Source: Aplectana chamaeleonis (Eukaryota; Nematoda; Chromadorea; Rhabditida; Cosmocercidae). Taken from it: 64,000 bases of DNA. Every line of letters starts with the position of its first letter. The stretch's first letter is position 1. The notes beneath the pieces were generated by a model. It ran no database searches. It worked only from the letters and a program-made list of their open reading frames with translations, and was not told the DNA's origin. Location: positions 124,001 through 188,000 of the forward strand of contig JAPDOI010001055.1 in NCBI GenBank assembly GCA_029168955.1. Reading direction: 5' to 3'. Shown one piece after another: positions 1-12,696 of the stretch. The position numbers and the translations under genes are program-made.

Positions 1-3000
1 ACTCGCTTCAAAACGGTCCAATCGGAAAATGGAAGCCAAATTCGGAATCAGCATCGAAAATGCGATCTACTGAATGTATTAAATTTCAAAATGGAACTCA
101 GGGCAAGATTTTGGGTTATCCAATGTCCCTCGTGTCCAAATGGGGCTGGCGTTTAAGTGTTGTTATAAGTGGATTTCCTGACGTTTTCTGGTATTTAGCA
201 CATTCATGTGCCATTTGTTATCCTCTGCGTTTCTTCTGAAACATTTTGACAGCGAAAAAATTAATAAAAATTCATAAAAAAAGTCATTTTTCCTAACAAT
301 TTATGTGGCAGAATATGGATGTGGCAGAATCACGAAGTTCTTCTATATTAGTGACTTGTTTTGAGATAAATTGCAAAGGTTGAGAAGAATTCAGGTATTA
401 AAAGTTAGACGGAAATCGCGCCTTGAAATTTGATTAATTATTTGATTTCACATTCAAAAAAGGTAGGTATCAGAGCGCGTTTCAACAACCATGTAAGGGA
501 TTCGCTTTGCGATCTTTGTTTTTTCTCCTCACACGGAGAAATCATGTCCAGAATCAGCTGGTGTACGGAAATGCACCAAAAAATGAACAGTTCAAACAAA
601 TTTTATTCAAAAAATAAAATTTTTATAAAGTGACCAATTTCAATTTTCATGCTGAAATACTCCTCGAGTTCTATATTCTTCGTGTATAGCGTATGAATTT
701 GTTTCGAAATTGTTTCAAAAATATAGAATTCCTAACCTTTTCCAATTATTTTTCAAAAAAATAAATAAATTATCGTAAGTGAATTTTTACTGAGACCACA
801 AACTGAATTTCTTTCCGAATTTCTCTTTGTATTCCATGTATTTCTAGCTTCATTATATAAATTTCTTTCGAAAATGTGGGAATCGTGAAAATCTTGAATA
901 TTTTTCCCCGAAAAACAAATGAAATTTGGAATTTGAATTTTCTCTTAATTTCCATTTTCAGAGTGAAAACATTCTAGGAATGTGTCACATGTAGAGCGCA
1001 TAAATTTCATCAGCATTGATTTTAAAAATGCTGAATTCAAAAAAAAATCTTTCCGCGAAAAAAAAATAAAAAATTTCAAAGCTGAATTTTCATTATTAGA
1101 ACAATTTTTTAATTTTTGATACCGGAAACTTCTTAGAATCCCATCCATCTGGTCACAGGAGATTGTTTCAAGAATATGATAATCTAGGAAGTTTTTCATT
1201 TTTCTCCCAAAAAAAAAGAAATGTAAAAATTGAAATAGAATTACCAGTTTTGAATTTCTTTCTAGAACTTCCAGTCGCGAGAAAAAGTTTTTCTAGCTTT
1301 GCTACGCAGAATTCAATCCGCACTGTGGTAATTTTGAAAACTTTGAATTTTTCCTACAAAAAAATGAAATTTTAAAATTGAATTTCTGGTGAAAAGACCG
1401 GTATCAGAACTCATTCAGGAACCCTTCTAGAACTCCATAATATCTCGAATTCACTAAGTATACTGAATAAATACAATTTCAGGAATTGGTGTATGAGCAC
1501 CCCGTCGTTCGGCCCTCCACCCCTCGCATGCCAGGCAATTACCTACGCCAGGTCGCTCTACCAACAGCCCATCCAGGCCGATTATCGATCACATTTGTCA
1601 GTGACTGAAACCCTAACTTGTATGAAACCTCATAAAATTCAGTATCATATTCAGTCAGTGCATCTTTTTTCGAAAACATCTGTAGAATAGTTTCGGTAGC
1701 ATGGAATTCATGAGAAATTTAGGAAAGTTTTCCAAGAAAAAAATAAAAGTCGAATTTTCATTAAGACCACTTATTCTAAATTGTACAATTGTATTTATTC
1801 AGTATAATTAGTGAATTTGAGATATTATGGAATTCCAGAAGGTGTCTGGAATGAGTTCTGATGTGGATCTTTTCACCAGAAATTCATTTTTGCGATTTCA
1901 TTTTTAAGTGGAGGAAACTAAAAAATTCTTACGATTTCCACATTTTTGGGAGAACTCCATAGTAGAGCACAAAATGTATGAAAATCGAATTGAAATCTGG
2001 AAAGAAATTCAGCATTTGTGGTCTTAATGAAAATTCGGCCTTAATTTTTTTTTCACCAGAAATTCAATTTTAAATTTCCATTTTTGTGGAGGAAACCAGA
2101 AATTTATACGATTTCCACATCTTTGGTACAGTTCTATGTAGTGGAGCAGAAAATACATTAAATTCGAATAGAAATCTGGAAAGAAATTTAGAATTAGTGG
2201 TCTTAATGAAAATTCGACTTTAATTTTTTTCTTTTTTCGGAAAACTTACCCTAAGTTCTCATGAATTCCATGTTTCCCAAACAATTCTACAGATGTTTCC
2301 AAAAAGTGATGCACTGACTGATTATGATACTGAATTTTATGAGGTTTCATACTGGTTAGGGTTCCAGCCCTGACAAATGTGATCTATAGTCGGCCTGGAT
2401 GGGCTGTTGGTTGGTAGAGCGCCCTGGCGTAGGTAATTGCCTGGCATGCGAGGGGTGGAGGGCCGAAATACGGGGTGGTCATACACCAATTCCTAAAATT
2501 GTATTTATTCAGTATAATTAGTAAATTCGATATTATGGAGTTCGAGAAGGGTTCTGGAATGAGTTCTGAAGCCGGTCTTTTCACCAGAAATTCAATTTTA
2601 AATTTTCATTTTTTTGTAGGAAAAATTTAAAGTTTTCAAAATTACCACAATGCGGACTGGATTCTGCGTAGCAAAGCTAGAAAAATCTTTTCTCGCGAAT
2701 GGAGCTCCAATAGTAAGAAAATCTAGAAGTATTCAAGAACGAAATTCAAAACTGGTAATTGTATTGAAAATTCAGTTTTTACATTTCTTTTTTTTTTGGA
2801 GAAAAATGAAAAATTTCCTAGATTATCTTATTCTTGAAACAATCTCCTGTAACTAGATGGATGGGATTCAAAGAAGGTTCCGGTATCAAAATTCAAAAAT
2901 TGTTCTAATAATGAAAATTCAACTTTGAAATTTTTATTTTTTTTTTGCGGAAAGAATATTTTTTTTTGAATTCAGCATTTTTAAAATGAATGCTGATTAA

Positions 3001-4085
3001 TTTTATGCGCTCTACATGAACAGTGAAACATTCCTAGAACCTTTTCACACTGAAAATGGAAATTAAGAGAAAATTCAAATTTCAAATTTCATTTGTTTTT
3101 TCGGGAAAAAAGATTGAAGATTTTCACGATTCCCACATTTTCCAAAGAAATTCATATAATGAAGCTAGAAATACATACAAAGAGAAATTCGGAAAGAAAT
3201 TCAGAATTTGTGGTCTCAGTAAAAATTCACTTACGATAATTTATTTATTTTTTTAAAAAATAATTGGAAAAGGTTAGGAATTCTATATTTTTGAAACAAT
3301 TTCGGAACAAATTCATGCGCTATACACGAAGAATATAGAACTCGAGGAGTATTTCAGCATGAAAATTGAAATTGGTCACTTTATAAAAATTTTAATTTTT
3401 GAATAATTTTTTTTGAACTGTTAATTTGTGGTGCATTTCCGTACACTGGCTGATTCTGGACATGAATTCTTTGTGTGAGGAGAAAAAACAAAGATTGCAA
3501 AGCGAATTCCTTACACGGTTGTTGAAATGCGCTCTGATACCTACCTTTTTTGAATGTGAAATCAAATAATTAATCAAATTTCAAGGCGCGATTTCCGTCT
3601 AACTTTTAATACCTGAGTTCTACTCAAAGTTTTGCAATTTATCTCAAAAAAAGTCACTAATATGGAAGAACTTCGTGGTTTTTCCACATTAGAATCCAAA
3701 AATTGTTAGGAAAAATGACTTTTTTTAATAAATTTTTATTAATTTTTTCGCTGTCAAAATGTTTCAGAAGAAACACAGAGGATCACGAATTGCTATAAAT
3801 GTTCTAAATACGAGAAAACGTCAAGAAATCCACTTATAACAACACTTAAACGCCAGCCCCATTCGGACACGAGGGACATTGGATAGCTACCGTAACCCAA
3901 AATCTTCCACTGAGTTCCATTTTGAAATTTTATACATTCGGTAGATCGCATTTTCGATGCTGATTCCGAATTTGGCTTCCATTTTCCGATTGGACCGTTT
4001 TGAAGCGAGTTATTCAAAAACGACGCCAAACGGCGCGCTCCGGCGCTCTAGCGCGCCCAATGACCAAAAGATACGGGCGATATTG
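1..4085. mobile_element. Foldback element FB1 (long inverted arms, left end outside window)
   Basis: The first ~1785 bases are repeated in inverse orientation at ~2180-4010; position 1 pairs with position 4010, so about 75 bases of the left arm lie before the window. The spacer carries further inverted sub-copies (1380-1490 against 1790-1890). The right end reads ...GATATTG followed by TA and interrupts the integrase frame of a gypsy element, so it is a clean insertion end. The end resembles that of the element at 39825-46798: both have CAATA at the tip and a nearby GAAGCGAGTTAT, and both are next to TA. A TA target suggests a Tc1/mariner-type non-autonomous foldback element. No coding capacity is recognised. 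Confidence 0.75.
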
Positions 4086-4087
4086 TA

Positions 4088-4892
4088 GGTAGGTTGTTTG
4101 AGGCAGAAGCATTGGCTAGTGGCGAACGAGGTGAGTACAATTTCAAACGATTGGTGTGAACCGTTTGAAATTTCTTGTTACTGCCTAGACTGGAGATAAC
4201 CACGTTCGGTATTTCCATCTTTTCAATAACAAACGGGCCCTTCCATTGGTGAGTCAATTTTGGACGAACCGTGTCGTCATGAAGAAGTACTAGATCACCA
4301 ACAGAAAGTTCCGTTAAACATACCTTATGTGCGAAATCATACCCAGCCTTGTATTTCGCTGTTTTTTCTGCAATTCGACATCCGACCTCGGATATTATGT
4401 CCTTGAGACCAGCTCTGAACTGATCAGCAAAACTATCCGTGCAGTAGGTCAGTTGCGAAGGCAGCTCGTGAAGAATATCGGACCATGTGATGGGGCATCT
4501 GTTGTGCACGATGAGAAATGGACTAAATCCTGTAGTGGCATTTTTACTGCAATTATAAGCAAATATAATAGGTTGTAAAAAAATCGGACCACATATCACG
4601 GGCTTCCGAACAGTAAGCGGTCAATGAGTCAGTTACGACTTTTACCATCCGCTCTACTTGTCCGTTAGCTTTGTGATTGTAGCTAGTCGTAAATTTATTA
4701 TCAATTCCTAGTGTTCTGTTAATACTAGCAAAAAGTTCGCTTGTATAATTTGATCCACGGTCCGAAACTATTTCATTCGGAATACGGTGCTTTGATATTA
4801 CATCATTAATTAGAGCTTTCATTACATTTTCAGTGGTTTGATTAACTAGAGGTGTACATATAATATATTTGTTAAAAGCGCAGACCGCTATT
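4088..4892 (-). pseudogene. Ty3/gypsy-1 integrase core and C-terminal domain (fragment)
   Basis: Third piece of the gypsy-1 polyprotein. The minus frame shows the second catalytic Asp in IVSDRGSNYTSELF and the third catalytic acidic residue in HKANGQVERMVKVV, then a C-terminal part with the SVGDLVLLHDD and HQWKGPFVIEK signature of gypsy integrase ends and the HTNRLK motif. The core is interrupted by a frame change near 4570-4600, so it is decayed. The upstream part of the domain lies at 9153-9508; between them sits Helitron-like copy A, and the frame continues across it (KFISI then AVCAFNKY). The C-terminus runs into foldback element FB1 at 4085. Confidence 0.88.
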
Positions 4893-4895
4893 TCG

Positions 4896-4918
4896 CTCCA
4901 GCCGCGAAGCGGCTGGAG
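4896..4918 (-). other. 3' terminal hairpin of Helitron-like copy A
   Basis: Perfect palindrome: arm CTCCAGCCGC, 3-nt loop (TTC in element orientation), arm GCGGCTGGAG, 3 bases from the element end. The identical hairpin ends copy B and a third copy at 27983-28005. Helitron-type elements use such a hairpin as the rolling-circle stop signal. Confidence 0.85.
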
Positions 4919-5114
4919 AGGTTTGGTTTTGCCTAGGCCTTGTGATCACTTATAATTTTATAAAATAGTTTATAGAATCTTTGAAACAAAATTTCTCAAG
5001 ATTTCCCTCTGGATATAAGTGAAGGGGTCCAGAAGACATCTGCTGTCCAAATTTCAGCCAAATCGGTTCACAAACAACAAAGTTATGAGCCCGAAAGCTT
5101 AAGAAATTTTCATG

Positions 5115-5165
5115 GTGTGCGCCGTAGGCCGTGAGCCGTAGGCCGTAGGCCGTGGGCCGTCACGC
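5115..5165. repeat. GGCCGTA-type short tandem repeat
   Basis: Heptamers of GGCCGTA/GGCCGTG, about five here against about three at the equivalent place in copy B (9738-9770). A length-variable microsatellite between the minisatellite and the 3' hairpin. Confidence 0.7.
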
Positions 5166-7000
5166 TTTTCAGTCCTCACTGCTATTAGCCACTGCCAATG
5201 GTCGAAGGCAATCAACTTGGCAGACAGGTAAGTTGGTAGGAGGTATGTAGGCAGGTAAGTAATCGATTTGTAGGTCAGTGGGGATTCTGATGACGTCATC
5301 GGGACGTCGTGAAAAGTGCTTCGGGCTTCTAATGACGTAATCGGGACGTCGTGAAAAGTGCTTCGGGCTTCTGATGACGTAATCGGGACGTCGTGAAAAG
5401 TGCTTCGGGCTTCTGATGACGGCATCGGGACGTCGTGAAAAGTGCTTCGGGCTTCTGATGACGTCATCGGGACGTCGTGAAAAGTGCTTCGGGCTTCTGA
5501 TGACGTCATCGGGACGTCGTGAAAAGTGCTTCGGGCTTCTGATGACGTCATCGGGACGTCGTGAAAAGTGCTTCGGGCTTCTGATGACGTCATCGGGACG
5601 TCGTGAAAAGTGCTTCGGGCTTCTGATGACGTAATCGGGACGTCGTGAAAAGTGCTTCGGGCTTCTGATGACGGCATCGGGACGTCGTGAAAAGTGCTTC
5701 GGGCTTCTGATGACGTCATCGGGACATCGCGAAAAGTGCTTCGGGCTTCTGATGACGTCATCGGGACATCGCGAAAAGTGCTTCGGGCTTCTGATGACGT
5801 CATCGGGACGTCGTGAAAAGTGCTTCGGGCTTCTGATGACGGCATCGGGACGTCGTGAAAAGTGCTTCGGGCTTCTGATGACGTCATCGGGACGTCGTGA
5901 AAAGTGCTTCGGGCTTCTGATGACGGCATCGGGACGTCGTGAAAAGTGCTTCGGGCTTCTGATGACGTCATCGGGACATCGCGAAAAGTGCTTCGGGCTT
6001 CTGATGACGTCATCGGGACATCGCGAAAAGTGCTTCGGGCTTCTGGTGACGTCATCGGGACGTCGTGAAAAGTGCTTTGGGCTTCTGATGACGTCATCGG
6101 GACGTCGTGAAAAGTGCTTCGGGCTTCTGATGACGTCATCGGGACGTCGTGAAAAGTGCTTCGGGCTTCTGATGACGTCATCAGGACGTCGTGAAAAGGG
6201 CTTCGGGCTTCTGATGACGTCATCGGGACGTCGTGAAAAAAGCTTCGGGCTTCTGATGACGTCATCGGGACGTCGTGAAAAGTGCTTCGGGCTTCTGATG
6301 ACGTCATCGGGACGTCGCGAAAAGTGCTTCGGGCTTCTGATGGAGTCATCGGGACATCGTGAAAAGTGCTTCGGGCTTCTGATGACGTCATCGGGACATC
6401 GCGAAAAGTGCTTCGGGCTTCTGATGACGTAATCGGGACGTCGTGAAAAGTGCTTCGAGGCTTCTGATGACGCCATCGGGACGTCGCGAAAAGTGCTTCG
6501 GGCTTCTGATGACGTCATCGGGACGTCGTGAAAAGTGCTTCGGGCTTCTGATGACGTCATCGGGACGTCGTGAAAAGTGCTTCGAGTTTCTGATGACGTC
6601 ATCGGGACGTCGTGAAAGTGCTTCGGGCTTCTGATGACGTCATGGGGACGTCGTGAAAAGTGCTTCGGGCTCCTGGTAACGTCATCGGAACGTCGTGGAA
6701 AGTGCTTCGGGCTTTTCGTGACGTCATCGGGACGTCGTGAAAAGTGCTCCGGGCTTCTGATGACGTCATCGGGACGTCGTGAAAAAGTGCTCAGGCTTCT
6801 GATGACGTCATCAGAACATCGTGAAAAGTGCTTCGGGCTTCTAATGACGTCATCGGTACGTCGTGAAAAGTGCTCCGGGCTTCTGATGACGTCATCGGGA
6901 CGTCGTGAAAGTGCTTCGGGCTTCTGATGACGTCATCGAGACGTCGTGGAAGAAGTGCTTCGAGTTTCTGACGACGTCATCGGGACGTCGTGAAAAGTGC

Positions 7001-7199
7001 GGGACTATCCTGGGCGGGGGGCACTCTGGATTCAAGTCAGAAATGGAATGAACCACCGATCTATAACGCTATCAATCGAAGTATTTCTACAGAACTTCAT
7101 CAACAACAATGATTGATAGCAGCATCAAGCATCTTTTATCAGGTTTTACATTCATTTTCATGAGAAAATCGTGGGTGTACCCCCGTCTAGGATAGTCCC
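7001..7199. mobile_element. hAT-type MITE inside minisatellite monomer (copy 1)
   Basis: Terminal inverted repeat GGGACTATCC...GGATAGTCCC, flanked by 8-bp duplication AAAAGTGC (6993-7000 and 7200-7207), a sequence internal to the 42-bp monomer. An 8-bp duplication indicates hAT-family mobilisation. 199 bp, non-coding. Confidence 0.85.
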
Positions 7200-7292
7200 A
7201 AAAGTGCTTCGGGCTTCTGATGACGTCATCGGGACATCGAGAGAAGTGCTTCCGGGCTTTTGATGACGCCATCGGGACGTCGTGAAAAGTGC

Positions 7293-7498
7293 GGGACTAT
7301 CTGAACGAGACGGGGGCACCCAAGATTCAATTCAGAAATTGAATGAACCACCGATCTATAACGCTATCAATCGAAGTATTTCTACAGAACTTCATCAACA
7401 ACAATGATTGATAGCAGCATCAAGCATCTTTTATCAGGTTTTCCATCCATTTTCATGAGAAAATCGTGGTGCCCCCCCACCCTGTCTAGGATAGTCCC
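7293..7498. mobile_element. hAT-type MITE inside minisatellite monomer (copy 2)
   Basis: Same element as 7001-7199, at the same point of the monomer, again between AAAAGTGC copies (right copy 7499-7506). Left end slightly diverged. Confidence 0.85.
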
Positions 7499-7545
7499 AA
7501 AAGTGCTTCGGGCTTCTGATGACGTCATCGGGACGTCGTGGAAAC

Positions 7546-8645
7546 CCGGATAGAGGGCAGGTGTTCTGGACCCGTTGCTGGTCATCCGAAAAGTTGTGCA
7601 GACCACCTCGTAAGAGTGAGCAGGAGCCCAGACTCGATGCTAGCCATCCGAGAAATTATGCAGCATACCTCAAAGAATCAGCAAGAGTCTTGAGCTTTGC
7701 GCTAGTTGTCTCAAATAGTGTGCTGGATGCCTCGGGATTTGCGCAGGAGTATGAGAACACCTTGCAAAACTTTTGTAAAAGTGTAAGGATGACAAGCATA
7801 GCGTGCAGAAAGCTTGAGATGTTATGTAGGTCATTGTTGCCAGGCTACTTTTCAGTTTCGTAACGCGGTTAGGTCATTCACACAACCCCATTTTGAGTGC
7901 TCCCTCATTCTTCTTCACCAGCCTTCTGATTTTTTCTGCAATAAATGGTACTTGCTTATCAGCATCTATATTCAAAAACAAATTGTTAGAACTGTCTCCA
8001 TTCGCAGCTCAGCAGAGCTTTTTCATATCAGATTCATGGAATCGAAGCGGCTGTTCTGCGAAGGAATGGGGCGGAGGAAACGAAATAATGAGTATGGAAA
8101 ACTGCTTTGTTTCACTGATGTGGAAGTGTCCAGATGGAATGGAAGGTAGTTTCTGACTGTCCAGGTTTTAAGTTAGTTTCATTTGAAAGCGAAGAACTGC
8201 GGGAAGATTCTGCATCCGGCTGAAGGCCAGCAGGCTTTCATGATTATCGACCGGGCTGGCTACGTCTGAGCGACCAACTATACACGGGGCCTAAAGCCCC
8301 TGACAGAGTTTGATGAGAAAATCACCGTGGCTGACCCGTTCGATACGTATGAAAAACATGGAAGGTGCAAGTAACAACCGGTGTAGCCAGATGTGGCTGA
8401 CGCAATCAATATGAATGAATTATGTGGAACTATATCATGGATATCATTCATTTCTTAGCTAATATCATGTGAACATCGGTCTTGTGAGCCACATCAGTGA
8501 TTTTTCTGAGATAGTTTTACAACATTTTGGGTCATTGATTCTTGTGACCACAGAAAGAGGACTGATCTAGAGGGGAGATGAAGAGGTCTTTGTTCGAAAT
8601 TCTTGCATGGGATATTACAGCGTAATATCAAGAAAAAGTGAACAA
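7546..8645 (-). other. Low-copy backbone of Helitron-like copy A
   Basis: Non-repetitive part between array and palindromic end. The same sequence occurs in copy B at 14012-14456 plus 18748-19700 (with two insertions). Short open frames exist but none is conserved in phase between the copies and I recognise no protein. Confidence 0.7.
7578..7761. repeat. Degenerate ~62-bp tandem repeat, three units
   Basis: Three successive units begin CTGGTCATCC, CTAGCCATCC and CTAGTTGTCT and share the order ...AAATTRTGCAG...CCTC...AGCAGGAG. Spacing is 62, 62 and ~60 bp. Old and diverged; also present in copy B near 14050-14200. Confidence 0.6.
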
Positions 8646-9152
8646 TTCTGTAAAAAAGGGGTCTCCGAAGCAAAAGTGGTTTGGTTAGCGTTACAAATGT
8701 TTCAACAAAAAGGGAAAAATAGGAAAGTGGAATTAGGAGAGTCTACAAAAAATGGACAATATCCTCCAAGAACTCTTTTCTTTTTCGAAACTTCCAAACA
8801 GCGGAAACAAACCGTTGTGGTATTTTACGAGGAAGAATTGACTGGTTCCCTAAAACAATTTGATATCATCTCCTCTTTTAATGATAGCTATTAGGTACAC
8901 ATGCATATATACATATTTTATCGGCACTCACATAATCAAAGTCCTTTATGGAGCCAAAAGCGCTTCCTCATAGAGAACCGCAACGGTTTGTTTCCGCTGT
9001 TTGGAAGTTTCGAAAAAGAAGAGAGTTCTTGGAGGATATTGTTCATTTTTTGTAGACTCTCCTCATTCCGCTTTCCTATTGTTCCCTTTTTGTTGAAACA
9101 TTTGTAATGCTAACCAAACCACTTTTGCTTCGGAGACCCCTTTTTTACAGAA
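8646..9152. repeat. Palindromic 5' terminus of Helitron-like copy A
   Basis: Arms ~8646-8836 and ~8966-9152 are inverted copies (~190 bp each) separated by ~130 bp. The terminal TTCTGTAAAAAAGG therefore occurs both at the element end and internally in inverse orientation. The same arrangement is seen at 19701-20142. Confidence 0.85.
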
Positions 9153-9508
9153 TTGAAATAAATTTGTTACCATTAATGCACTGAGGAAGTGGTCCAATGA
9201 TATCGGTATGTATTCGTTCAAATGGTCTTTGAGGAATTGGAAATCTGCCCAGTTCTTCACGAATGATGTTCCCTGCTGGGGTTTTGATTTTCTGACAACT
9301 TGGACAAGTAGTTACATCTGTCAAAACATCCAAATATGCACTAGGCCAATAATACTTGTCTGTGAGTGCTGAATATGTTTTATGTGTTCCTAGATGTGAT
9401 CCTGTTAAAGGATTATCATGGAACAAAGATATGAGGCGATTTTGAATTTCAATACTCAAAACAAGTAGTAGTGGTTTATTGCTAACAATTTGATACAAAG
9501 AGTTATTA
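9153..9508 (-). pseudogene. Ty3/gypsy-1 integrase zinc-binding domain (fragment)
   Basis: A 117-residue minus frame holds the integrase HHCC module (HDNPLTGSHLGTHKT then CPSCQKIK) and the start of the catalytic core with the first Asp (FERIHTDIIGPLP). It is the second piece of gypsy-1: upstream it joins the RNase H end at 20143 (removing copy B), downstream it joins the core at 4892 (removing copy A). No stop or frameshift within the fragment, so the gypsy was fairly intact when the two insertions occurred. Confidence 0.9.
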
Positions 9509-9511
9509 TCG

Positions 9512-9534
9512 CTCCAGCCGCGAAGCGGCTGGAG
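9512..9534 (-). other. 3' terminal hairpin of Helitron-like copy B
   Basis: Identical 10-bp-stem, 3-nt-loop palindrome to 4896-4918, 3 bases from the junction with gypsy-1. Confidence 0.85.
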
Positions 9535-10921
9535 AGGTTTGGTTTTGCCTAGGCCTTGTGATCACTTAGAATTTTGTAAAACAGTTTATAGAATCTTAGA
9601 AACAAAATTTCTGAAGATTTCCTTCTGGATATAAGCGAAGGGGTCCAGAATACACCTGATGTCCGAACTTCAGCGAAATCGGTTCGCAAATAACAAAGTT
9701 GTGAGCCCGAAAGCTTAAGAAATTTTCATGGTGTGCGCCGTAGGCCGTGGGCCGTAGGCCGTCACGCTTTTCAGTCCTCACTGCTAATAGCCACTGCCAA
9801 TGGTTACAGGCAATCAACTTGGCAGACAGGTATGTTGGTAGGGGGTGCGTAGGCTGGTAAGTGATCGATTTGTAGGTGAGTGGGGATTCTGATGGCATCA
9901 TTGGGGCGTCGTGAAAAGTGCTTCGGGCTCCTGATGACGTCATCAGGAAGTCGTGAAAAGTGCTTCGGGCTTTTGATGACGTCATCGGGACATCGTCAGA
10001 AGTGCTTCGGGCTCCTGATGACGTCATCAGGAAGTCGTGAAAAGTGCTTCGGGCTTTTGATGACGTCATCGGGACATCGTCAGAAGTGCTTCGGGCTCCT
10101 GATGACGTCATCGGGACATCGTGAAAAGTGCTTCGGGATTCTGATGAAGTCATCTGGACATCGTGAAAAATGCTTCGGGATTCTGATGACGTCATCTGGA
10201 CGTCGTGAAAAGTGCTTCGGGCTTCTGATGACGTCATCGGGACTTCGCGAAAAGTGCTTCGGGCTTCTGATGACGTTATCGGGACGTCGTGAAAAGTGCT
10301 TCGGGCTTCTGATGATGTCATCAGGACGTCGTCAGAAGTGCTTCGGGCTCCTGATGACGTCATCAGGACGTCGTGAAAAGTGCTTCGGGCTTCTGATGAC
10401 GTCATCGGGACATCGCGAAAAGTGCTTCGGGCTTCTGATGAAGTCATCGGGACGTCGTCAGAAGTGCTTCGGGCTCCTGATGGCGTCATCGGGACACCGT
10501 GAAAAGTTCTTCGGGCTCCTGATCAGGACGTCGTCAGAAGTGCTTCGGGATTCTGATGACGTCATCTGGACATCGTGAGAAGTGCTTCCGAATTCCGATG
10601 ACGTCATCTGGACATGGTGAAAAGTGCTTCGGGATTCTGATGACATCATCTGGACATCGTGAAAAATGCTTCGGGCTTCTGATGACGTCATCGGGACGTC
10701 GTGAAAAAAGCTTCGGGCTTCTGTTGACGTTATCGGGACGTCCTGAAAAGTGATTCGGACTCCTGATGACGTCATCAGGACGTCGTCAGAAGTGCTTCGG
10801 GCTCCTGATGGCGTCATCAGGACATCGTCAGAAGTGCTTCGGGCTCCTGATGACGTCATCGGGACATCGTGAAAAGTGCTTCGGGTTCCTGATGACGTCA
10901 TCAGTACGTCGTGAAAAGTGC

Positions 10922-11130
10922 GGCACTATCCTAGACGGGGGGGGCACTCAAGATTCAAGTCAGAAATGAAATGAACGACCGATCTGTAACGCTATCAATC
11001 GAAGTATTTGTACAGAACTTCATCAACAACAATGATTGATAGCAGCATCAAACATCTTTTATCAGGTTTTCCATTCATTTTTACGAGCGAATCGTAGGTG
11101 CACCCCCCCTCCCCCGTCTATGATAGTCCA
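10922..11130. mobile_element. hAT-type MITE in array B (copy 3)
   Basis: Homologue of 7001-7199 with diverged tips (GGCACTATCC...), flanked by AAAAGTGC on both sides. Confidence 0.8.
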
Positions 11131-11473
11131 AAAAGTGCTTCGGGTTCCTGATGACGTCATCTGGACATCGTGAAAAGTGCTTCGGAATTCTGATGACATC
11201 ATCTGACATCGTGAAAAATGCTTCGGGCTTCTGATGACGTCATCGGGACGTCGTGAAAAAAGCTTCGGGCTTCTGATGACGTTATCGGGACGTCCTGAAA
11301 AGTGATTCGGACTCCTGATGACGTCATCAGGACGTCGTCAGAAGTGCTTCGGGCTCCTGATGGCGTCATCAGGACATCGTCAGAAGTGCTTCGGGCTCCT
11401 GATGACGTCATCGGGACATCGTGAAAAGTGCTTCGGGTTCCTGATGACGTCATCAGTACGTCGTGAAAAGTGC

Positions 11474-11685
11474 GGCACTATCCTAGACGGGGGGGGGGCA
11501 CTCAAGATTCAAGTCAGAAATGAAATGAACGACCGATCTGTAACGCTATCAATCGAAGTATTTGTACAGAACTTCATCAACAACAATGATTGATAGCAGC
11601 ATCAAACATCTTTTATCAGGTTTTCCATTCATTTTCACGAGCGAATCGTAGGTGCATCCCCCCCTCCCCCGTCTATGATAGTCCA
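11474..11685. mobile_element. hAT-type MITE in array B (copy 4)
   Basis: Near-identical to 10922-11130, at the same monomer position; AAAAGTGC on both sides. Confidence 0.8.
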
Positions 11686-12696
11686 AAAAGTGCTTCGGGT
11701 TTCTGATGACGTCATCTGGACATCGTGAAAAGTGCTTCGGAATTCTGATGACATCATCTGGACATCGTGAAAAATGCTTCGGGCTTCTGATGACGTCATC
11801 AGGAAGTCGTGAAAAGTGCTTCGGGCTTTTGATGACGTCATCGGGACATCGTCAGAAGTGCTTCGGGCTCCTGATGACGTCATCAGGAAGTCGTGAAAAG
11901 TGCTTCGGGCTTTTGATGACGTCATCGGGACATCGTCAGAAGTGCTTCGGGCTCCTGATGACGTCATCGGGACATCGTGAAAAGTGCTTCGGGATTCTGA
12001 TGAAGTCATCTGGACATCGTGAAAAATGCTTCGGGATTCTGATGACGTCATCTGGACGTCGTGAAAAGTGCTTCGGGCTTCTGATGACGTCATCGGGACT
12101 TCGCGAAAAGTGCTTCGGGCTTCTGATGACGTTATCGGGACGTCGTGAAAAGTGCTTCGGGCTTCTGATGACGTCATCAGGACGTCGTCAGAAGTGCTTC
12201 GGGCTCCTGATGACGTCATCAGGACGTCGTGAAAAATGCTTCGGGATTCTGATGACATCATCTGGACATCGCGAAAGTGCTTCCGGGCTTCTGATGAAGT
12301 CATCGGGACGTCGTCAGAAGTGCTTCGGGCTCCTGATGGCGTCATCGGACACCGTGAAAAAGTTCTTCGGGCTCCTGATCAGGACGTCGTCAGAAGTGCT
12401 TCGGGAAGTTCTGATGACGTCATCTGGACATCGTGAGAAGTGCTTCCGAATTCCGATGACGTCATCTGGACATGGTGAAAAGTGCTTCCGGGATTCTGAT
12501 GACATCATCTGGCCATCGTGAAAAATGCTTCGGGCTTCTGTTGACGTTATCGGGACGTCCTGAAAAGTGATTCGGACTCCTGATGACGTCATCAGGACGT
12601 CGTCAGAAGTGCTTCGGGCTCCTGATGGCGTCATCAGGACATCGTCAGAAGTGCTTCGGGTTCCTGATGACGTCATCAGTACGTCGTGAAAAGTGC

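Larger units (their letters stand above)
5285..7545. repeat. 42-bp minisatellite array A (CRE-palindrome monomer)
   Basis: About 44 monomers of 42 bp. Each contains TGATGACGTCATC, then a GGGACGTCGTGAAAAG block and GTGCTTCGGGC. Monomers 5290-6970 are nearly uniform; later ones are more diverged and carry two MITE copies. The period is 14 codons and ATGACGTCAT is its own reverse complement, so each monomer supplies an in-phase ATG on both strands; the long open frames seen on both strands follow from this. Confidence 0.95.
4893..9152 (-). mobile_element. Hairpin-ended Helitron-like element, copy A
   Basis: Inserted in the integrase of gypsy-1; removing it restores the reading frame, with at most ATT shared between the flanks, so little or no target duplication. 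In element orientation (minus) it begins TTCTGTAAAAAAGG within a ~500-bp palindrome, continues with ~1 kb of backbone, then ~2.2 kb of 42-bp minisatellite, a GGCCGTA-rich stretch, and ends with a perfect 10-bp-stem hairpin followed by GCGA. The same termini and backbone recur in copy B (9509-20142). A 5' TC, a 3' terminal hairpin, insertion at an A/T step and internal tandem repeats fit Helitrons or Helentrons, but the usual 3' CTRR is absent and no Rep/helicase is present, so the class is inferred. Confidence 0.7.

Noticed and set aside
2395..2480. tRNA-like sequence (TTGGTAGAGCGCCCTGGCG) in the FB1 arm
   Set aside because: Resembles a D-arm and A box, but no T-arm/B box or acceptor pairing follows; an inverse copy occurs in the other arm.
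5099..6602. 430- and 477-residue minus frames and matching plus frames over array A
   Set aside because: Both strands are open in phase with the 42-bp period; explained by tandem repetition.
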